Shown here in pieces: positions 44,688 to 56,266 of a DNA stretch of 64,000 bases. The position numbers were made by a program, and so were the translations under genes. Location of the stretch: NCBI GenBank assembly GCA_011316305.1, contig SAUG01000172.1, positions 1 through 64,000 of the forward strand, in the 5' to 3' direction. The notes beneath the pieces were generated by a model. That model saw only the letters and a program-made list of their open reading frames with translations, ran no database searches and was not told the DNA's origin. Each line of letters begins with the position of its first letter. The first letter of the stretch is position 1. This DNA comes from Rusavskia elegans (lineage: Eukaryota; Ascomycota; Lecanoromycetes; Teloschistales; Teloschistaceae).

Positions 44688-45890
44688 ATGCCAGTCAGGA
44701 AGGGTTGGCTGCCCAGGGAGGGTATCCATATTACTTCAGACCCATCGAAGGGCAACGAGATGCTGACAAGCTCCATAATTAAGGCTTGACCGCCAATGTC
44801 CTCCTTCGCCTCTTCAACAACACTGCCCTGAATCCGAGTCTTACCCTACCGATTTACTTTCTCGGCCATTATACACAACGTGGTCGAAGCCTCACCGTGG
44901 GCCATGAACTAGCGCTCAGACGCCTCAAGGTCCTTGTCTATCTCGGCATCCTTCGATGGTTCAACAACCTCCTCAGTGCAGCTGCGTTGAATAACTGGAA
45001 TCGGTCGAAGCATGAATGGGATAAGGAGATTGTCGTAATCACGGGAGGTAGTGATGGCATGGGAAAGCTCCTCGCCCTCTTGCTCCAGGAGAAGGGTGCA
45101 AAGGTTGCAATCCTGGATGTCCAGCCATTAACCTTCGAGCCTCGTATGAACCATGATCCAATGCTCTCACCTGCAAATTTCCGCCGTTCTAACGCACGAG
45201 CCAGCACCAAACGTCTCTTTTTTCAAGTGTGACATTTCCTCGCCCGAAAACGTCTCCACCTGCGCATCTTCGGTCCGTTCCAATATCGGCGTACCGACCA
45301 TTCTTATCAACAACGCAGGTACCGCTGCTGGTCTTCCCCTTCTCCACACCACCGAGGACTCTGTCTCCAAGGTTTTCGAGGTCAACATTCTCTCACATTT
45401 CCGCTTGATCCGAGAGTTTGTCCCCGCAATGGTCGCGGCCAACCACGGCACCATCGTCACCATCGCGTCTATATCCGCCTCAACTCCAGCGCCAAACATA
45501 GTTCCCTATGCCTGCACCAAATCCGCAGCCGTCGCCTTGCATGAAGGTCTGGCTGCCGAATTGCAAGTGCGCTACAATGCCCCGAAGGTAAGGACCATCT
45601 GTGTTTGTCCAGGCTGGGTGCGCACTCGCTTGACCGAGGGCATCAACAACCCTTCGACGTTCTTGTACCCTTGGCACCAACCCGAAACAGTGGCTGAGGA
45701 GATCTTCAAAAAGATCGTGAGCGGCAGCAGTGGGATGGTTTTCGCGCCGGAGATAGGATGGCACCTAAGTTGGATCTTGAGATCCCTGCCGAGCTGGTGG
45801 CAGGTCATTGTTCGCAACGACGCGGGGAAGTATATAACAGCGGAAACCGCGCGAGCTAGAGGTATTGATGGCCCAGTCCGCGCGCAGTGA
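44688..45890 (+). CDS. Membrane-associated short-chain dehydrogenase/reductase (SDR16C/RDH-like)
   Basis: Three exons (44688-44721, 44784-45143, 45205-45890) give 359 aa. The long frame alone lacks an ATG and is closed by a TAA at 44780. Joining the 34-nt first exon across intron 44722-44783 supplies MPVRKGWLPREGLTANVL, a typical fungal opening. A hydrophobic N-terminus (LTLPIYFLGHYT; RLKVLVYLGILRWFNNLL) precedes the Rossmann motif VITGGSDGMGK, NNAG, the catalytic Ser in ASISAS and YACTK (YxxxK), then CPGWVRT. It should be an NAD(P)-dependent oxidoreductase of lipids or retinoid/sterol-like alcohols at ER or lipid droplets; the substrate is unknown. It is not part of a visible cluster. Confidence 0.9.
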
Positions 45891-46911
45891 AAAAATTGCA
45901 TGTATGTTAGGAAGTACGGACTCGAGTTGGCTTTCTCCATCTTCCTCTCATGCAGTCTTTCTTGTAATGCCAGGTGCTCCTTGTCTGTTCAATAACTTTG
46001 CGGATTCGCCTCAGCACTGGCACGTCGACCCGAAAGTTACCGGAATCGAAACTAAAGCGCCTTTGTCTTAGTGACTCGAGACTCGGTCTTCTTACTTGCG
46101 CACCGTCGTTCCAAGTCAATTATTCCTCCCGCTCAAAATTCGAGCCGCGTGGATTTTGAATTCTCGTTGAAAGGATCCCCTTACTGGGAACATCGTTTGA
46201 CATCAAAAAGGACCGTCTATCATCTATTTGCCGAAAGCTCTTTACATCGCTCTCGTGGTCCTCTGTTTCCAAGCGATGAAAGTGAGATGTTGACGGAGAC
46301 GCAGTAAATATACACGAAGAAAATCCAATTCTTGAAAACGGCGGAAAGAAAAAGCTCACGATGAATTCGAATGAATCCCACGGACGGAGTCTTGCCGTAG
46401 ATTGGTATTGGTGCAGAGAATTTGGATCGCTGTTCTACATACATACACGCTTGTCTTTGCGGAGGATAAGTTTTCGACGAATCTAAACCGCGCGCTTTCA
46501 ACAAGTGGCGTTTTGGACATGGTAACACCGATTCACGATGGATATTATTGGATTTTATGGAAATTGGAAATAGTTCTCTTAGGATGATATATTTGCTATG
46601 GCAGCATACCCGTGACTGGATCGAAGGGTTGCAGTACGAGGTTCTTGGTGGTAGTGGCTATTGCAAAACTTGGGGATGATTTCTGTGGTTTTTGTTCTAC
46701 ATATGTGGCAAAGAAACTAAACGTTTGAGAAAGTATGCTTGTTTGTGCTTTGACCTTTTTTAGCATATATTAATGATGGAACTCTTAGATTGGAATTGGC
46801 AACGCCCCCCCCCCCCCTTTTTCCCCCGGTACGCCTCGCTGCACGCCACTTGAATTCACAAGGAGCCTATTACTTGAAAGAGCAGACTAAATTACATCCA
46901 CTTGAGCGATA
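45891..46911. other. Convergent intergenic region SDR / RNA15
   Basis: 1,021 bp with no gene. It contains a C13-T5-C5 run (listed separately) close to the RNA15 stop. Confidence 0.5.
46805..46827 (+). repeat. Homopolymer block C13-T5-C5
   Basis: A 23-bp pyrimidine block. In the sense of the RNA15 transcript it reads G5-A5-G13, 85-107 nt after the stop codon. The exact run length could be a sequencing artefact. Confidence 0.8.
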
Positions 46912-47895
46912 TCATGAGAATCTTCCCTGCGTCGCCAGAGTCCGCTTCAATTCCATAATCTGGTCCCTCTGCGGCGGAGGCAAAGCATCAACCTCATGCT
47001 GAGGCATGGCCAGTACTTGCTTGAGCACCGCCTCACGGTCGATGCCCGCTTGCTGTTGCGGGGGCTGTTGATGCGGCGGTGGTGGTTGCTGATGCATTGG
47101 TGGAGGCTGATATGGTTGATTGTGTACTGGAGGTGTGGGTACATGACCAGGCATATTGTACTGTCCGTATTGTCCCGGCGGGAGCGGAGGAGGCTGGTAT
47201 CCTTGTGGTGGGCGAGACGGCGGCATGTTTGGTGGAGGAGCAATACTCTGTGGTGGTTGTGGAGGGGGCTGCGCGGCTTGTTCGACAACGGAAGCTAGGA
47301 CGGTGGTGTCGACAAGACCCATGAGGAGCATGGCTTGGAAAATTGCGAAGGAGAGTTGAGGCGCTTGATGGAGGAGTTCGGTGGCTTTTGCGGGGTCGGT
47401 CATCGCGAGACCTTTCATTTGGGCGAGGATGTCGAGGAGTTGTTCGGTAGGGAGGAGCCTTATGGTTTTGGATATCGCGTCAGGGCAGCTGAGACCTGGT
47501 GGAAGGTCAACGCCGGGTGGTAAAGGGGGCAGCCCAGCAGGAGGTGGGCCATAGCCGTTAGCAGGCTGTTGTTGGGGAGGGGGCTGATTATTGTTATGTC
47601 GTGATGGTTCGTTATCGTCTTTTGGGCCCTGGTGGGAGTATGCGACCCGTAATTCGCGGGTCATGACTTGGTAGCCGTCTAGGTTGCGAATCGCTGAAGC
47701 TGCGGCATCTTTATCTGTGTATTCGCAGAAACCATAGCCTCTGGGCTTCCCAGTTTCCGGATCGGAAACAAGTCGAAATGAAACCACTTGGCCGCAGGTG
47801 CTAGCAATTTCGATTACTTCCTCGTCTGACAATTGATAGGGAATGTTCCCTATGAATACATTCTTTCCCTCTCTTGGTGGCGCGTCTGAAGACAT
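46912..47895 (-). CDS. RNA15: Cleavage stimulation factor CstF64-like protein (Rna15)
   Basis: A single exon of 327 aa. The RRM is at about 12-89, with RNP2 VFIGNI and RNP1 RGYGFCEY. It is followed by the hinge region (KTIRLLPTEQLLDILAQMKGL...), which binds the Rna14/CstF77 partner, a long Pro/Gln-rich linker, and the C-terminal three-helix domain (IDREAVLKQVLAMPQHEVDALPPPQRDQIMELK), which in yeast contacts Pcf11. It is a subunit of cleavage factor IA that recognises U- or GU-rich sequence near poly(A) sites. It shares a 377-bp divergent promoter with PHB2. No key motif is missing. Confidence 0.95.
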   Translation of the reverse strand: MSSDAPPREGKNVFIGNIPYQLSDEEVIEIASTCGQVVSFRLVSDPETGKPRGYGFCEYTDKDAAASAIRNLDGYQVMTRELRVAYSHQGPKDDNEPSRHNNNQPPPQQQPANGYGPPPAGLPPLPPGVDLPPGLSCPDAISKTIRLLPTEQLLDILAQMKGLAMTDPAKATELLHQAPQLSFAIFQAMLLMGLVDTTVLASVVEQAAQPPPQPPQSIAPPPNMPPSRPPQGYQPPPLPPGQYGQYNMPGHVPTPPVHNQPYQPPPMHQQPPPPHQQPPQQQAGIDREAVLKQVLAMPQHEVDALPPPQRDQIMELKRTLATQGRFS

Positions 47896-48272
47896 TCTGG
47901 GGTTTGGTCTGGAAGTTTGAAGTCTTTATCTTGGAAGTGCGCAGCAGCGTGATTTCTTTAAATGAAGTCTTCAGACCATACGTTACAAATTTCTCACTGA
48001 CTCTGTTGTTCTCCCCAGGGATGTAGTCACTTCTGTCGAGAGTATACCAACAATGGAAGTGAATGGAAAATTGTTGAAGTCGCAATGGATTATTCTATGC
48101 GGCTCTGCGGGAAACGATAGCCGCTAACAATGCGTCTCCAAGCGCCGATACAAGCACTGTACGCTAGCTCTTTATGAACTTGACATAAGACTTTCCGTCT
48201 GCTCGCAGTCGTTGCAAAACCAGATCACCAGACAATACCCGCCTGTCTCCACGCCTCTAATCAAGACACAAG
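47896..48272. promoter_or_regulatory. Bidirectional promoter region RNA15 / PHB2
   Basis: 377 bp between divergent start codons. No individual site is assigned. Confidence 0.5.
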
Positions 48273-49365
48273 ATGGCACAAAACCCTCAGCAATGGGCAC
48301 GTAAACTACAGCAGTCTATAGGACAACGGGGAGGCGGCTTCGGGGGCGGAGGAGGTCCTAAGCTGCCTTTTGGGGCTGCAGCAGCAGCAGCAGTCATCGT
48401 GATCGGCGGTGGCGTGGTGGTGAACAATGCTCTATTCAACGGTTAGAATACCGATCATCACAGATTCGTACTGCATGGGAGCTAAAGAGACGCAGTGGAC
48501 GGTGGTCACCGAGCCATCAAATATACAAGGATAGGTGGTGTCCAAAAGGACATCTACAACGAAGGTATACGAGGCGATCTGGTCTCCTTCACTAAACCAT
48601 CTGATTGACTCCCGCCAGGAACTCATTTCAACATCCCTTGGTTCGAAACACCCATTCAATACGACGTCCGGGCCAAACCTCGGAACGTGGCCTCATTGAC
48701 CGGCACCAAAGACCTGCAGATGGTCAATATCACCTGTCGTGTGCTCTCGAGACCCCGGGTGGATGCTCTTCCCCAGATCTATCGTACCCTTGGCACCGAT
48801 TACGATGAGCGGGTCCTTCCTTCAATCGTCAATGAAGTCCTGAAAAGCGTGGTGGCGCAATTCAACGCCAGTCAACTGATCACGCAGCGTGAGAACGTTG
48901 CACGGCTCGTCCGAGAGAACCTTTCAAGACGAGCAGCTAGGTTCAATATCATGCTCGATGATGTGTCTCTCACAGTACGTCTACAAGCGAGCAGAAACTC
49001 GTTTCATCCAGGTTGACACCGTTCTTTAGCACCTTGCCTTCTCTCCCGAATTCACAGCGGCGGTTGAAGCCAAGCAAGTGGCACAGCAAGAAGCGCAACG
49101 GGCCGCATTCGTGGTCGACAAAGCACGTCAAGAAAAGCAAGCAACGGTGGTACGAGCACAGGGTGAAGCACGGTCAGCCGAGCTCATTGGAGACGCGATC
49201 AAGAAGAGCAGAAGCTACGTGGATCTCCGGCAGATTGAGAATGCTCGAAACATAGCCACTATCCTGCAAGAAGCTGGTGGGAAGAACAAGCTGTATCTTG
49301 ACGCAAATGGATTGGGCCTCAACGTGGGAGCGAACAACGAGGAGAAGAAGCCCAAAGCCGGGTAG
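48273..49365 (+). CDS. PHB2: Prohibitin-2
   Basis: Four exons (48273-48441, 48496-48564, 48619-48974, 49030-49365) give 309 aa. A Gly-rich N-terminus and one transmembrane segment ([15 protein letters not shown], near 36-50) are followed by the SPFH/prohibitin domain ([27 protein letters not shown]...) and a C-terminal coiled coil ([25 protein letters not shown]). It forms ring complexes with Phb1 in the mitochondrial inner membrane that stabilise proteins and modulate the m-AAA protease. All four exon joins keep frame. A CAG-type run encodes the Ala tract of the membrane segment. Confidence 0.97.
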
Positions 49366-50818
49366 TAGTGGGTGTGGAGCAGGAGCAGGGGAGGCATGGC
49401 ATCTCCTCTTCTGAGCGATTCGTTTGGCGTAGCGCTTCAAGGTTAGGCCGGACTGCTGGGTAACAGTGTAAATATTTCAGTTGTACAACTTGGCAACCTT
49501 CCGATATGCGTTTCAAGAAAGCCTGGCAACCACACTACTACTTGATGCCAATGTTGAATGTGGTCATCCCTCTTGATTGACGACCTGACTTCCCAAAGCG
49601 TTATTATGAGATCTACCCGCGACTTTTCCGGTGCACCTGCATGCACTCATGTGGAGTGAGTGTAGGATTTTACCCTTTACATTAAGGTAGCGCTCTAGTC
49701 CAGTAACGGCATAATTTCGATGCCAAGGTTCTTCTTAGCGTGTTCGATGCCGTGCCCAATCCGACTTTGGTGTCAAATCTCCACCAATCGATGCTGATTA
49801 TTGCAACCTCATCCAATCGCTGCGTCAATAATCTTGTTATTCAAGCTTGAAGTCAATGTTCGAACATCATTGTGGTCACGAGTTCTACGACGTCCAAGTC
49901 TCGTTCTCTTGGCTGTCGATACCTGGACTGTCTTTCCTCAACCATTTCCCGCACTGACTAGAGGGTTTATGCTAAGAGATTTTCTTGCTTAAGCCCCTGT
50001 AAAGCGGCTTACTGTTTTTATTTCGTCCGGAGGCAGTTTGTAGCGAGCTGCCAAGACGCTGTGCTAAGGCTCCCTGCACCAGCCATACCTATATAGGTAT
50101 AATCAATGTTAAGCCGAAATCTGCAAAATCCCTCTACTGTTTCCTCCGAAGCTTCGTTCTTTCTTCCATGTCTGTCTGCGTTTCTTCCACCTTTTCGCTA
50201 CGGCTTTCTTCCGATCATGTTTCTACAGGCGTTTCTGCCATTGCCAACTGGAGACCCTTGCAGTAGCCGACCATCTCAAGCTTTTGCGCCTCGAAAATCG
50301 TGCAGCTCTGACAAATCGTAAGGAATGGTGCCACGCTACCAGCCGTCCGAGAGGACGCTGATAAAGCGCCTGTTCGTTGAAGCGCTCTGCGAAACCGACT
50401 CTCCAAATGCGCGCCAATCATCCCAGCTGGAGACATCCAAGTGGCGAGATCGATGAAGCCATCCGCTGCGTTTCAAGCTTTCTCAACGGTCGTAGGACAT
50501 TATTTCCTTCGCTTGACCACATTTGTTCCAAACAAAACGGCGGCAGTACGACATATATCGTACCTAAGTTTCGCATCCTGTGGGGTAATCCCCGATCCTT
50601 GTTTCGTGGCGTTGTCGTACATATCCTCCACCGCTCGATGTGCCGTGTCAGATATCTCCGGAACTTATTTGATGCTGTCTGGTCCTCATTCATTGTACTC
50701 TTCATCTCATTGCCTCTCTACTGCCCTTGTTGCAGCTGCTTGTACAGACTGAGCGTAGAATCTTCCCTATACGCTTGCTATACTCCAAGCTGACGCCATT
50801 CTACGGCCTGCTATCATT
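49366..50818. other. Intergenic region
   Basis: 1,453 bp. Several short frames on both strands (for example 50377-50793) have no family resemblance. The part near 50819 is the receptor-gene promoter. Confidence 0.5.
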
Positions 50819-52235
50819 ATGGCGAATTTTGCAAATCTGCCTCCCGGCATCGATCTCTCCCAGATCGCCTCACAACCGCCTCCGCCAGGGGTGGAACAGA
50901 ATTTCGTCAATCCCGAATCCACAGCAAGCACTGCTATCGCTGTGACCGTTTTGTTCACCGTCATAATGTTCGTTTTCGTTTGCATGCGAATGTACACCAA
51001 ACTTTTGATTTCGCGGGCAAGGGGATGGGATGACTGTAAGCTATCTAGTGAACGCTTACAGGAGATGCTTACTGAGTACGCTGGCAGATACCTGCATACT
51101 GGCTTGTGTGCGTGCTGCATGTTCTTAGGATTGACTCGAATGTCTCTGTTAACCGTGTGCATAGCTCTGCTCTTGGGCGTACATGGGCGTTGTCGTCAAT
51201 GGTAGATATCGCTCCGAGGCACCTGATATCAAGCTCACCATCAACAGTGTTCCAAAGGGGCTACGCCGTCCACGTCTGGAATCTTCCCATCTCCAAACTG
51301 ACTAAATCCCTTCTCGAGGTACAGTTGACACGCCTTCAACTGCGAGTGGATGCTAGCAGAGTTGACATTTCTCCAGACCCTCAACGTTACGAGCGCCTTC
51401 TATGGGCCGACGATGTTTTTCACCAAGCTATCCATCTTCATTCTCTACTATCGGATCTTCAACCCCAGCAAAACCATGCGGTATCTAATCTACTTTGGCA
51501 TTGGATTCAATTTCGTCTACTACACCATCTACCTCTTCATCTACTCATTTTACTGTCCCAACACCAGCAAAAAGGCACCGACTTGTGGGCATGAGGTCAA
51601 GGTCATAAGCGTCGCTACAAGCGCCATCAACGTCATCAGCGATTTTTACATCCTCTTGATTCCACTGGCAGCCATCTCAAACCTCCAATTGCCGAAGAAG
51701 AGGAAGCTCGGTCTTTTCGCTATATTCTTTACAGGGTTCCTGTAAGCCAATCGAGCATGAAATGATTCCTGAAACCAGTATTGACCAAACCTTGCGTCTC
51801 AGCGCTTGCCTTTGCTCCATTATCTCCCTCCACTACCGCGTCGTTCTAGTTCGTACCAGGGACGATGTATGGTATGTGGTCCCCGTCCTTGTCATCTCAA
51901 CGGTCGAATTCAACATCGGCATCATCTGCTCTTGCCTGCCCACCCTTCCTGCGCTCTTCCGTCGCTCAAATCGCAACTCGAAACCAAGCTATAACCCCGA
52001 CAGCGGTATTTCAGGTAGTGGACATGTCCGAGCTGGAGGATTGACGGCGGGAGGATCGGGAGGAGCAGGTAGCAAGAAGGGGTTCGGGCGGCTGGATGCT
52101 ACCGAGAGTCAGGACAGTGTGGCAGCGTTGGAGGCGGGGAGGAGAGAGGGAAATGGTGGCGAGGGGGGTTTTGAGCTGAAAGGGTTTGAGGAGGACAAGA
52201 GGAAAAGGGAGTGGTTTCAGCAGGCGAGGATGTAG
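50819..52235 (+). CDS. Pth11-like fungal rhodopsin-fold integral membrane protein
   Basis: Modelled as six exons (50819-51035, 51088-51107, 51165-51201, 51248-51318, 51362-51741, 51803-52235), 385 aa; two exons are only 20 and 37 nt. The seven-helix pattern begins with TAIAVTVLFTVIMFVFVCMRMY and continues through CILACLCSWAYMGVVVN, FGPT-like FYGPTMFFTKLSIFILYYRIF, YFGIGFNFVYYTIYLFIYSFYCP, SAINVISDFYILLIPLAAI and VLVISTVEFNIGIICSCLPTLPALF. This is the fungal rhodopsin domain of Pth11-related receptors; no CFEM domain is present. The tail is Gly-rich and charged. It probably senses surface or nutrient cues at the plasma membrane; the ligand is unknown. The last acceptor (51802 rather than 51778) was chosen for branch-point spacing and TGFLACLCS. 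Confidence 0.83.
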
Positions 52236-52844
52236 GTCCGTGGTATTGATATGAGTACAGCTAATGAGAGAAGGTGGGATGGTGATAGTTTTGGGGGAAT
52301 ACGAAAAGGGGCGGTCTCTGTCGGTTTAGGTCTTTGCCTTTGCGAATTATGTTTGTGAGATACCCATGGCGATTTTGCTTTTGCCATATACACGCTATAG
52401 CTGTCATTGTGTCGTAAGTAAAGCCTGTGAGCGTTTCAACGATTTGATCTTATGCTTGGATCAAGCTCCCGGCTTCCGAAACAATTCCACTGTAAAGCTA
52501 GTATGCATGAGCAACAGTGCTTTTGCATTCATGATCTCATGAAATTGTACCCCCCAACTGTTATATCTTGAATTTTTGCAGTCGATGACACTTGGCCATC
52601 GACATGACGATACTCGTGATCGATGTTCTGACTGACTGACGACATCTCTCCTACTGTAAGTAGAGTACACGGTAGTTGTCGACAAGACAGGCCAGTTGTA
52701 ACATATTGATTCCAACACCATCCCACGCTAGACTGCATTACCCTCAATAATCATAATCCAACAACACCTCAAAACACATATTCAGCCCCTCAAGCGATTC
52801 TTCCAACCCCATACTATACAGCCACAATCTTACAATAATGCACA
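52236..52844. other. Convergent intergenic region
   Basis: 609 bp between convergent genes; nothing seen beyond short chance frames. Confidence 0.5.
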
Positions 52845-55800
52845 TCACTGCACCAAAGCCCTAATCGCCTGCAAGATCAACGCACCCATCAACCCCCTCG
52901 CCACCTCCTCAATCTGCAACGCATCAAACACCTTCCCCACCGCCTCCCCGCTCGCCGCCGCCCCCATCAACCCCGTCAACGCGGCCGGCATCCCCTTTTC
53001 CACTAACAGCTTCCTCGCTTTCAGTCTCAATCTCTCCTTCTCCTCCTCGCCCATCGGCGGCGGCCATTTCTTCAGCTCCGCTTCCGTCGGTAAGGCATTT
53101 TCTCTGACTTTGTGGATATGTGAGGCGAGTCCTGAGTCGGAGATGTTGGCCTCGATGACGGTGTCTTGGATGAGGACGCGGATGGCTTCAAGGTTTGGGT
53201 TTCCGGGGCGGAGGAGGAAGTTCTTGGCGGCTGTGAGGAGGGTACGGCGGATTGTCCAGGCGGAAGAGAGGGTGTAGAGGGAGGTTATGGTTGCGAAGAA
53301 GAGCTCGATTGCTACGCGCGTTTCTTGTTCGGTCAGTGGTGGTTTGGGGGGTTTAGTGGTGGTGGACGGGCGAGGGAGGGAGGTGGATGGTGGATTTGTT
53401 GTTGGAGGAGGAGAGAATGGCTGGTCGTCGGTTGAAGTGGATTTTCGCGGGGTTGGAGGGATTGGAGATGTGGACCAGTCATCTGGGATTTCACTAGGTG
53501 GAGGAGGGAGGTGAAGCTCATTCTGAAGGTTCTTGTCGAGAGCTGGGGACTGATCAGGAGGGACAGATTTGTTGGGTGAATCGCTTGCCGCTGTGGGTGG
53601 AGTGCTCTGACTAGGGGACGGCAGAGCATTGTGTGTCCGACTAGGTTGATCCTGATCGGTTTGGGTCCCGAATTTTATAGGTAAAGTCGTTGCACGATCG
53701 AGCTCATTGAAAGAGGTTCGCTGGTTGTCTTGGGATACACGACCATGTAGTGAGACAGTGTTGCTTTCCGTTCGGGGGGGATTTGCGTTCAGCGACTGAG
53801 TGGTCTTGTTACTCCCGACTGTAGCTTGCTTCTTCTGTCCCAGAGATCCAACACCTCCCAGGACGCCAGTAACACCACCAAAGATAGCTTTACCTCCACC
53901 GGCAGCTCCTTTCGGGGCAGCCGAAAGGACATCGAGCATACCTTTACCCATACTCTCAAATCCAAAGCCGCCTTGTTTGACGCTTGGCGAAACTCGTCCG
54001 AGACCTTGATCCTTTTCAAGAAACCGCTTCATCCCTTCGCTCTCAGCAAGTCGGTTGAATGAAAGGGCGTCGCGAAGATATCGTTCAAGATCCACTCGCA
54101 GCGCGTCCTTGCTTCGGTTCTTCCAGCCTGGGATAGCATTGTGCCGATCTGCAAATTCGGGAACTCCAGAGACGACAGATATGCGTCGCAGCACCTCATG
54201 CAATGTCTCAAAGTCAGCATACTTCCGCGCAATCATCCATCCAGGATGCTGCACTGATGCGGGTTCGACCTGTAAGAGGTAATCAACGGTAGGCTTGGTC
54301 CGCACCACACCCTTCTCCCCTGGCATGGCGTCATCAAATATGGAAATGCTGGCATTATGCAAGGTCAGAGGCAGAATGACGGATTGCGTTCTGGCGTGAC
54401 CTGGTTGCAGCGCTGTTGGGGTATGAGAGTTGAGTAGCTGATCGAAGTTGGTAAAATTGGAAACAGGTTCTGGAATGATCGACTCATGGGCTTTATGGTC
54501 TTGGGTGCTATCTCCACCAATGTCGGATAGTGATCCATTGACCACGGCTCCCAAATCGCTTTGGGAGGAGGTCGGAGTCGGACCGTCCCCAGTCGTAGTT
54601 CCAGAGGATAAGGCGTCTTCGTCGCCTTGATTTTTCTTAGCTTCTTCTGCAGCAATCATCTCATTAAGTCGTTGCGCTTCTTGCATTGCTTCGTCCATTG
54701 CTTCTTCGGCTCGACTCACAGTCCTCTTGTGTGAAAACTCCTTGGCAGGGGACGAACCTGCTGTGCTGGATGTTCGGTGTTGATCTGCAGATGGACCAGA
54801 TGGACCGCTTTGCTCAATGCTTGATGTGCCTTCAATGCTGGCATCGATTGCGTTCATCAGCCTCGGTTCATCCTGTTCCAGCAAGTACACGATCCAACCG
54901 TTGATCCATTCCGGCTTCGAGCAGCTTTGAACAGTCATCTCAAGGCAGATGCCAGCTAAGATCTGCCGAAGGAAGACCCGTACTGGCTCACATCCATACG
55001 CTTTGGACTCTAGGAACGAATGGAGGATATCTTCCGACACCGCTTTCAGCTTTCTATTCTGCTGATCTACGTCTAAGACGCTGGCAAGGCTACCACTTGG
55101 GTTGTGATCCAGATACTGATGTAATACATCGGATGTTTCGAGGCCTGAATATGCAGATGCTGTGAGTGCGCAAGCAAGCTCGTTAAGGAAAACGATGACG
55201 ATCGAAGAGGCGTTTGTAAGAAAGTCCAAGAATACATCTGCGGGCCTCTTACGTGCCAGATGGGACGAGAGGGAAAGGAGAAAATTCGTGAGAGTCTGAC
55301 GGCAGGCGGAAGGAAAGGAGAGATCTGTGGGCAGAAGTGGCCCGTACCACCATCTAATAGGATCAGTCACGTTCGATAAAGGAGATAAGGAGCATATACT
55401 TGACATAATCGCGAATCGCAGCATCAGTCAGCCCAGTCAAGGCGGCCCCAGTGGCCGGCTCTAACTCTGAGAAACCCATTTGTTTGAGACTCGAAGGTTT
55501 AAAACCAAAGGCATTGAGGTCTCCGTTCACCTCAGGTTGTCTAGTATCGTCTTGGTTTCTCCAGTCGAGAACTCTATGCAGTATGCTTAGGCCGTCTTCC
55601 CTCCTCTTTCTTGCTTTTGCTTCCGCGGACTCGGCGTGATTGTCAAATTGACTGTTGCGCTCTTCCCAAATAGCATGTAATACAACTCCTCCCACAACAC
55701 CAATCAATACGAGGCCTATTCTTCCCAGTAAGAAATAGGTAGCTGCGCCCAGGCCGGCAAGACAAGCTCCAAGCGTCTCATTGCTGGCGGTAGAGAGGAA

Positions 55801-55977
55801 TTGAAGGATGTGATCTAGATACTCTTGCGCCTTTTGGGAAGAGCTCGTAGTGATGTCCTGCTCCCGGACTTCCGCAGTCTTTATTGTGTCGGATGCCTGG
55901 CTGCTGATTTGGTCCAGGTTTTCCTCGGATTCGGTTCCCAAGAGACGGGATTCGGCGACGGAGCTATGGTGCGGCAT
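52845..55977 (-). CDS. PXA / PX / nexin-C domain membrane protein (sorting nexin-like)
   Basis: Two exons on minus (55400-55977, 52845-55353), 1,028 aa from the first in-frame ATG; the frame runs on upstream without ATG, so an extra 5' exon is possible. A hydrophobic hairpin (about 68-103) sits before the PXA domain (about 180-370: WWYGPLLPTDLSFPSACRQTL; VFLRQILAGICLEM). A disordered segment follows, then a divergent PX domain (about 545-645; ARKYADFETLHEVLRR) and, after a Pro/Ser-rich linker, the nexin-C region (ETRVAIELFFATITSLYTLSS...). The order matches Mdm1/SNX13-like inter-organelle tethers, but I see no RGS domain. It likely acts at ER-vacuole or endosomal membranes. Confidence 0.86.
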
Positions 55978-56266
55978 CCCAGCGACTGGCTCATAGTGTA
56001 ATACACTATCACGGCTGTCAAAGTCTGGAGAAGGCAAGTCGTCCCGACAATGAAAGAGAGTATACAGAAGTTATTACGAGTAACTTGAGTGAACTGTCTC
56101 AATCTAATGTTCAGACCACGCAACGCTAGCCGGATTGGTAGGCAAAGTTCGTCCGTCGCCTCTCATCATTGGACGCAAAATTAGCCGGCAGATTTCACGT
56201 AGTTGATATCAATCGATGATTACAGATTGTCGATGGCTACGATGAACAACCTTACAACACAGCACG
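55978..56266. promoter_or_regulatory. Bidirectional promoter region, PXA protein / RING-like protein
   Basis: 289 bp between divergent start codons; no single site assigned. Confidence 0.5.

Noticed and set aside
44786..45232. SDR start at the TTG of 44786
   Set aside because: Non-ATG start with a stop six bases upstream; the spliced 34-nt first exon gives a proper ATG and a family-like N-terminus.
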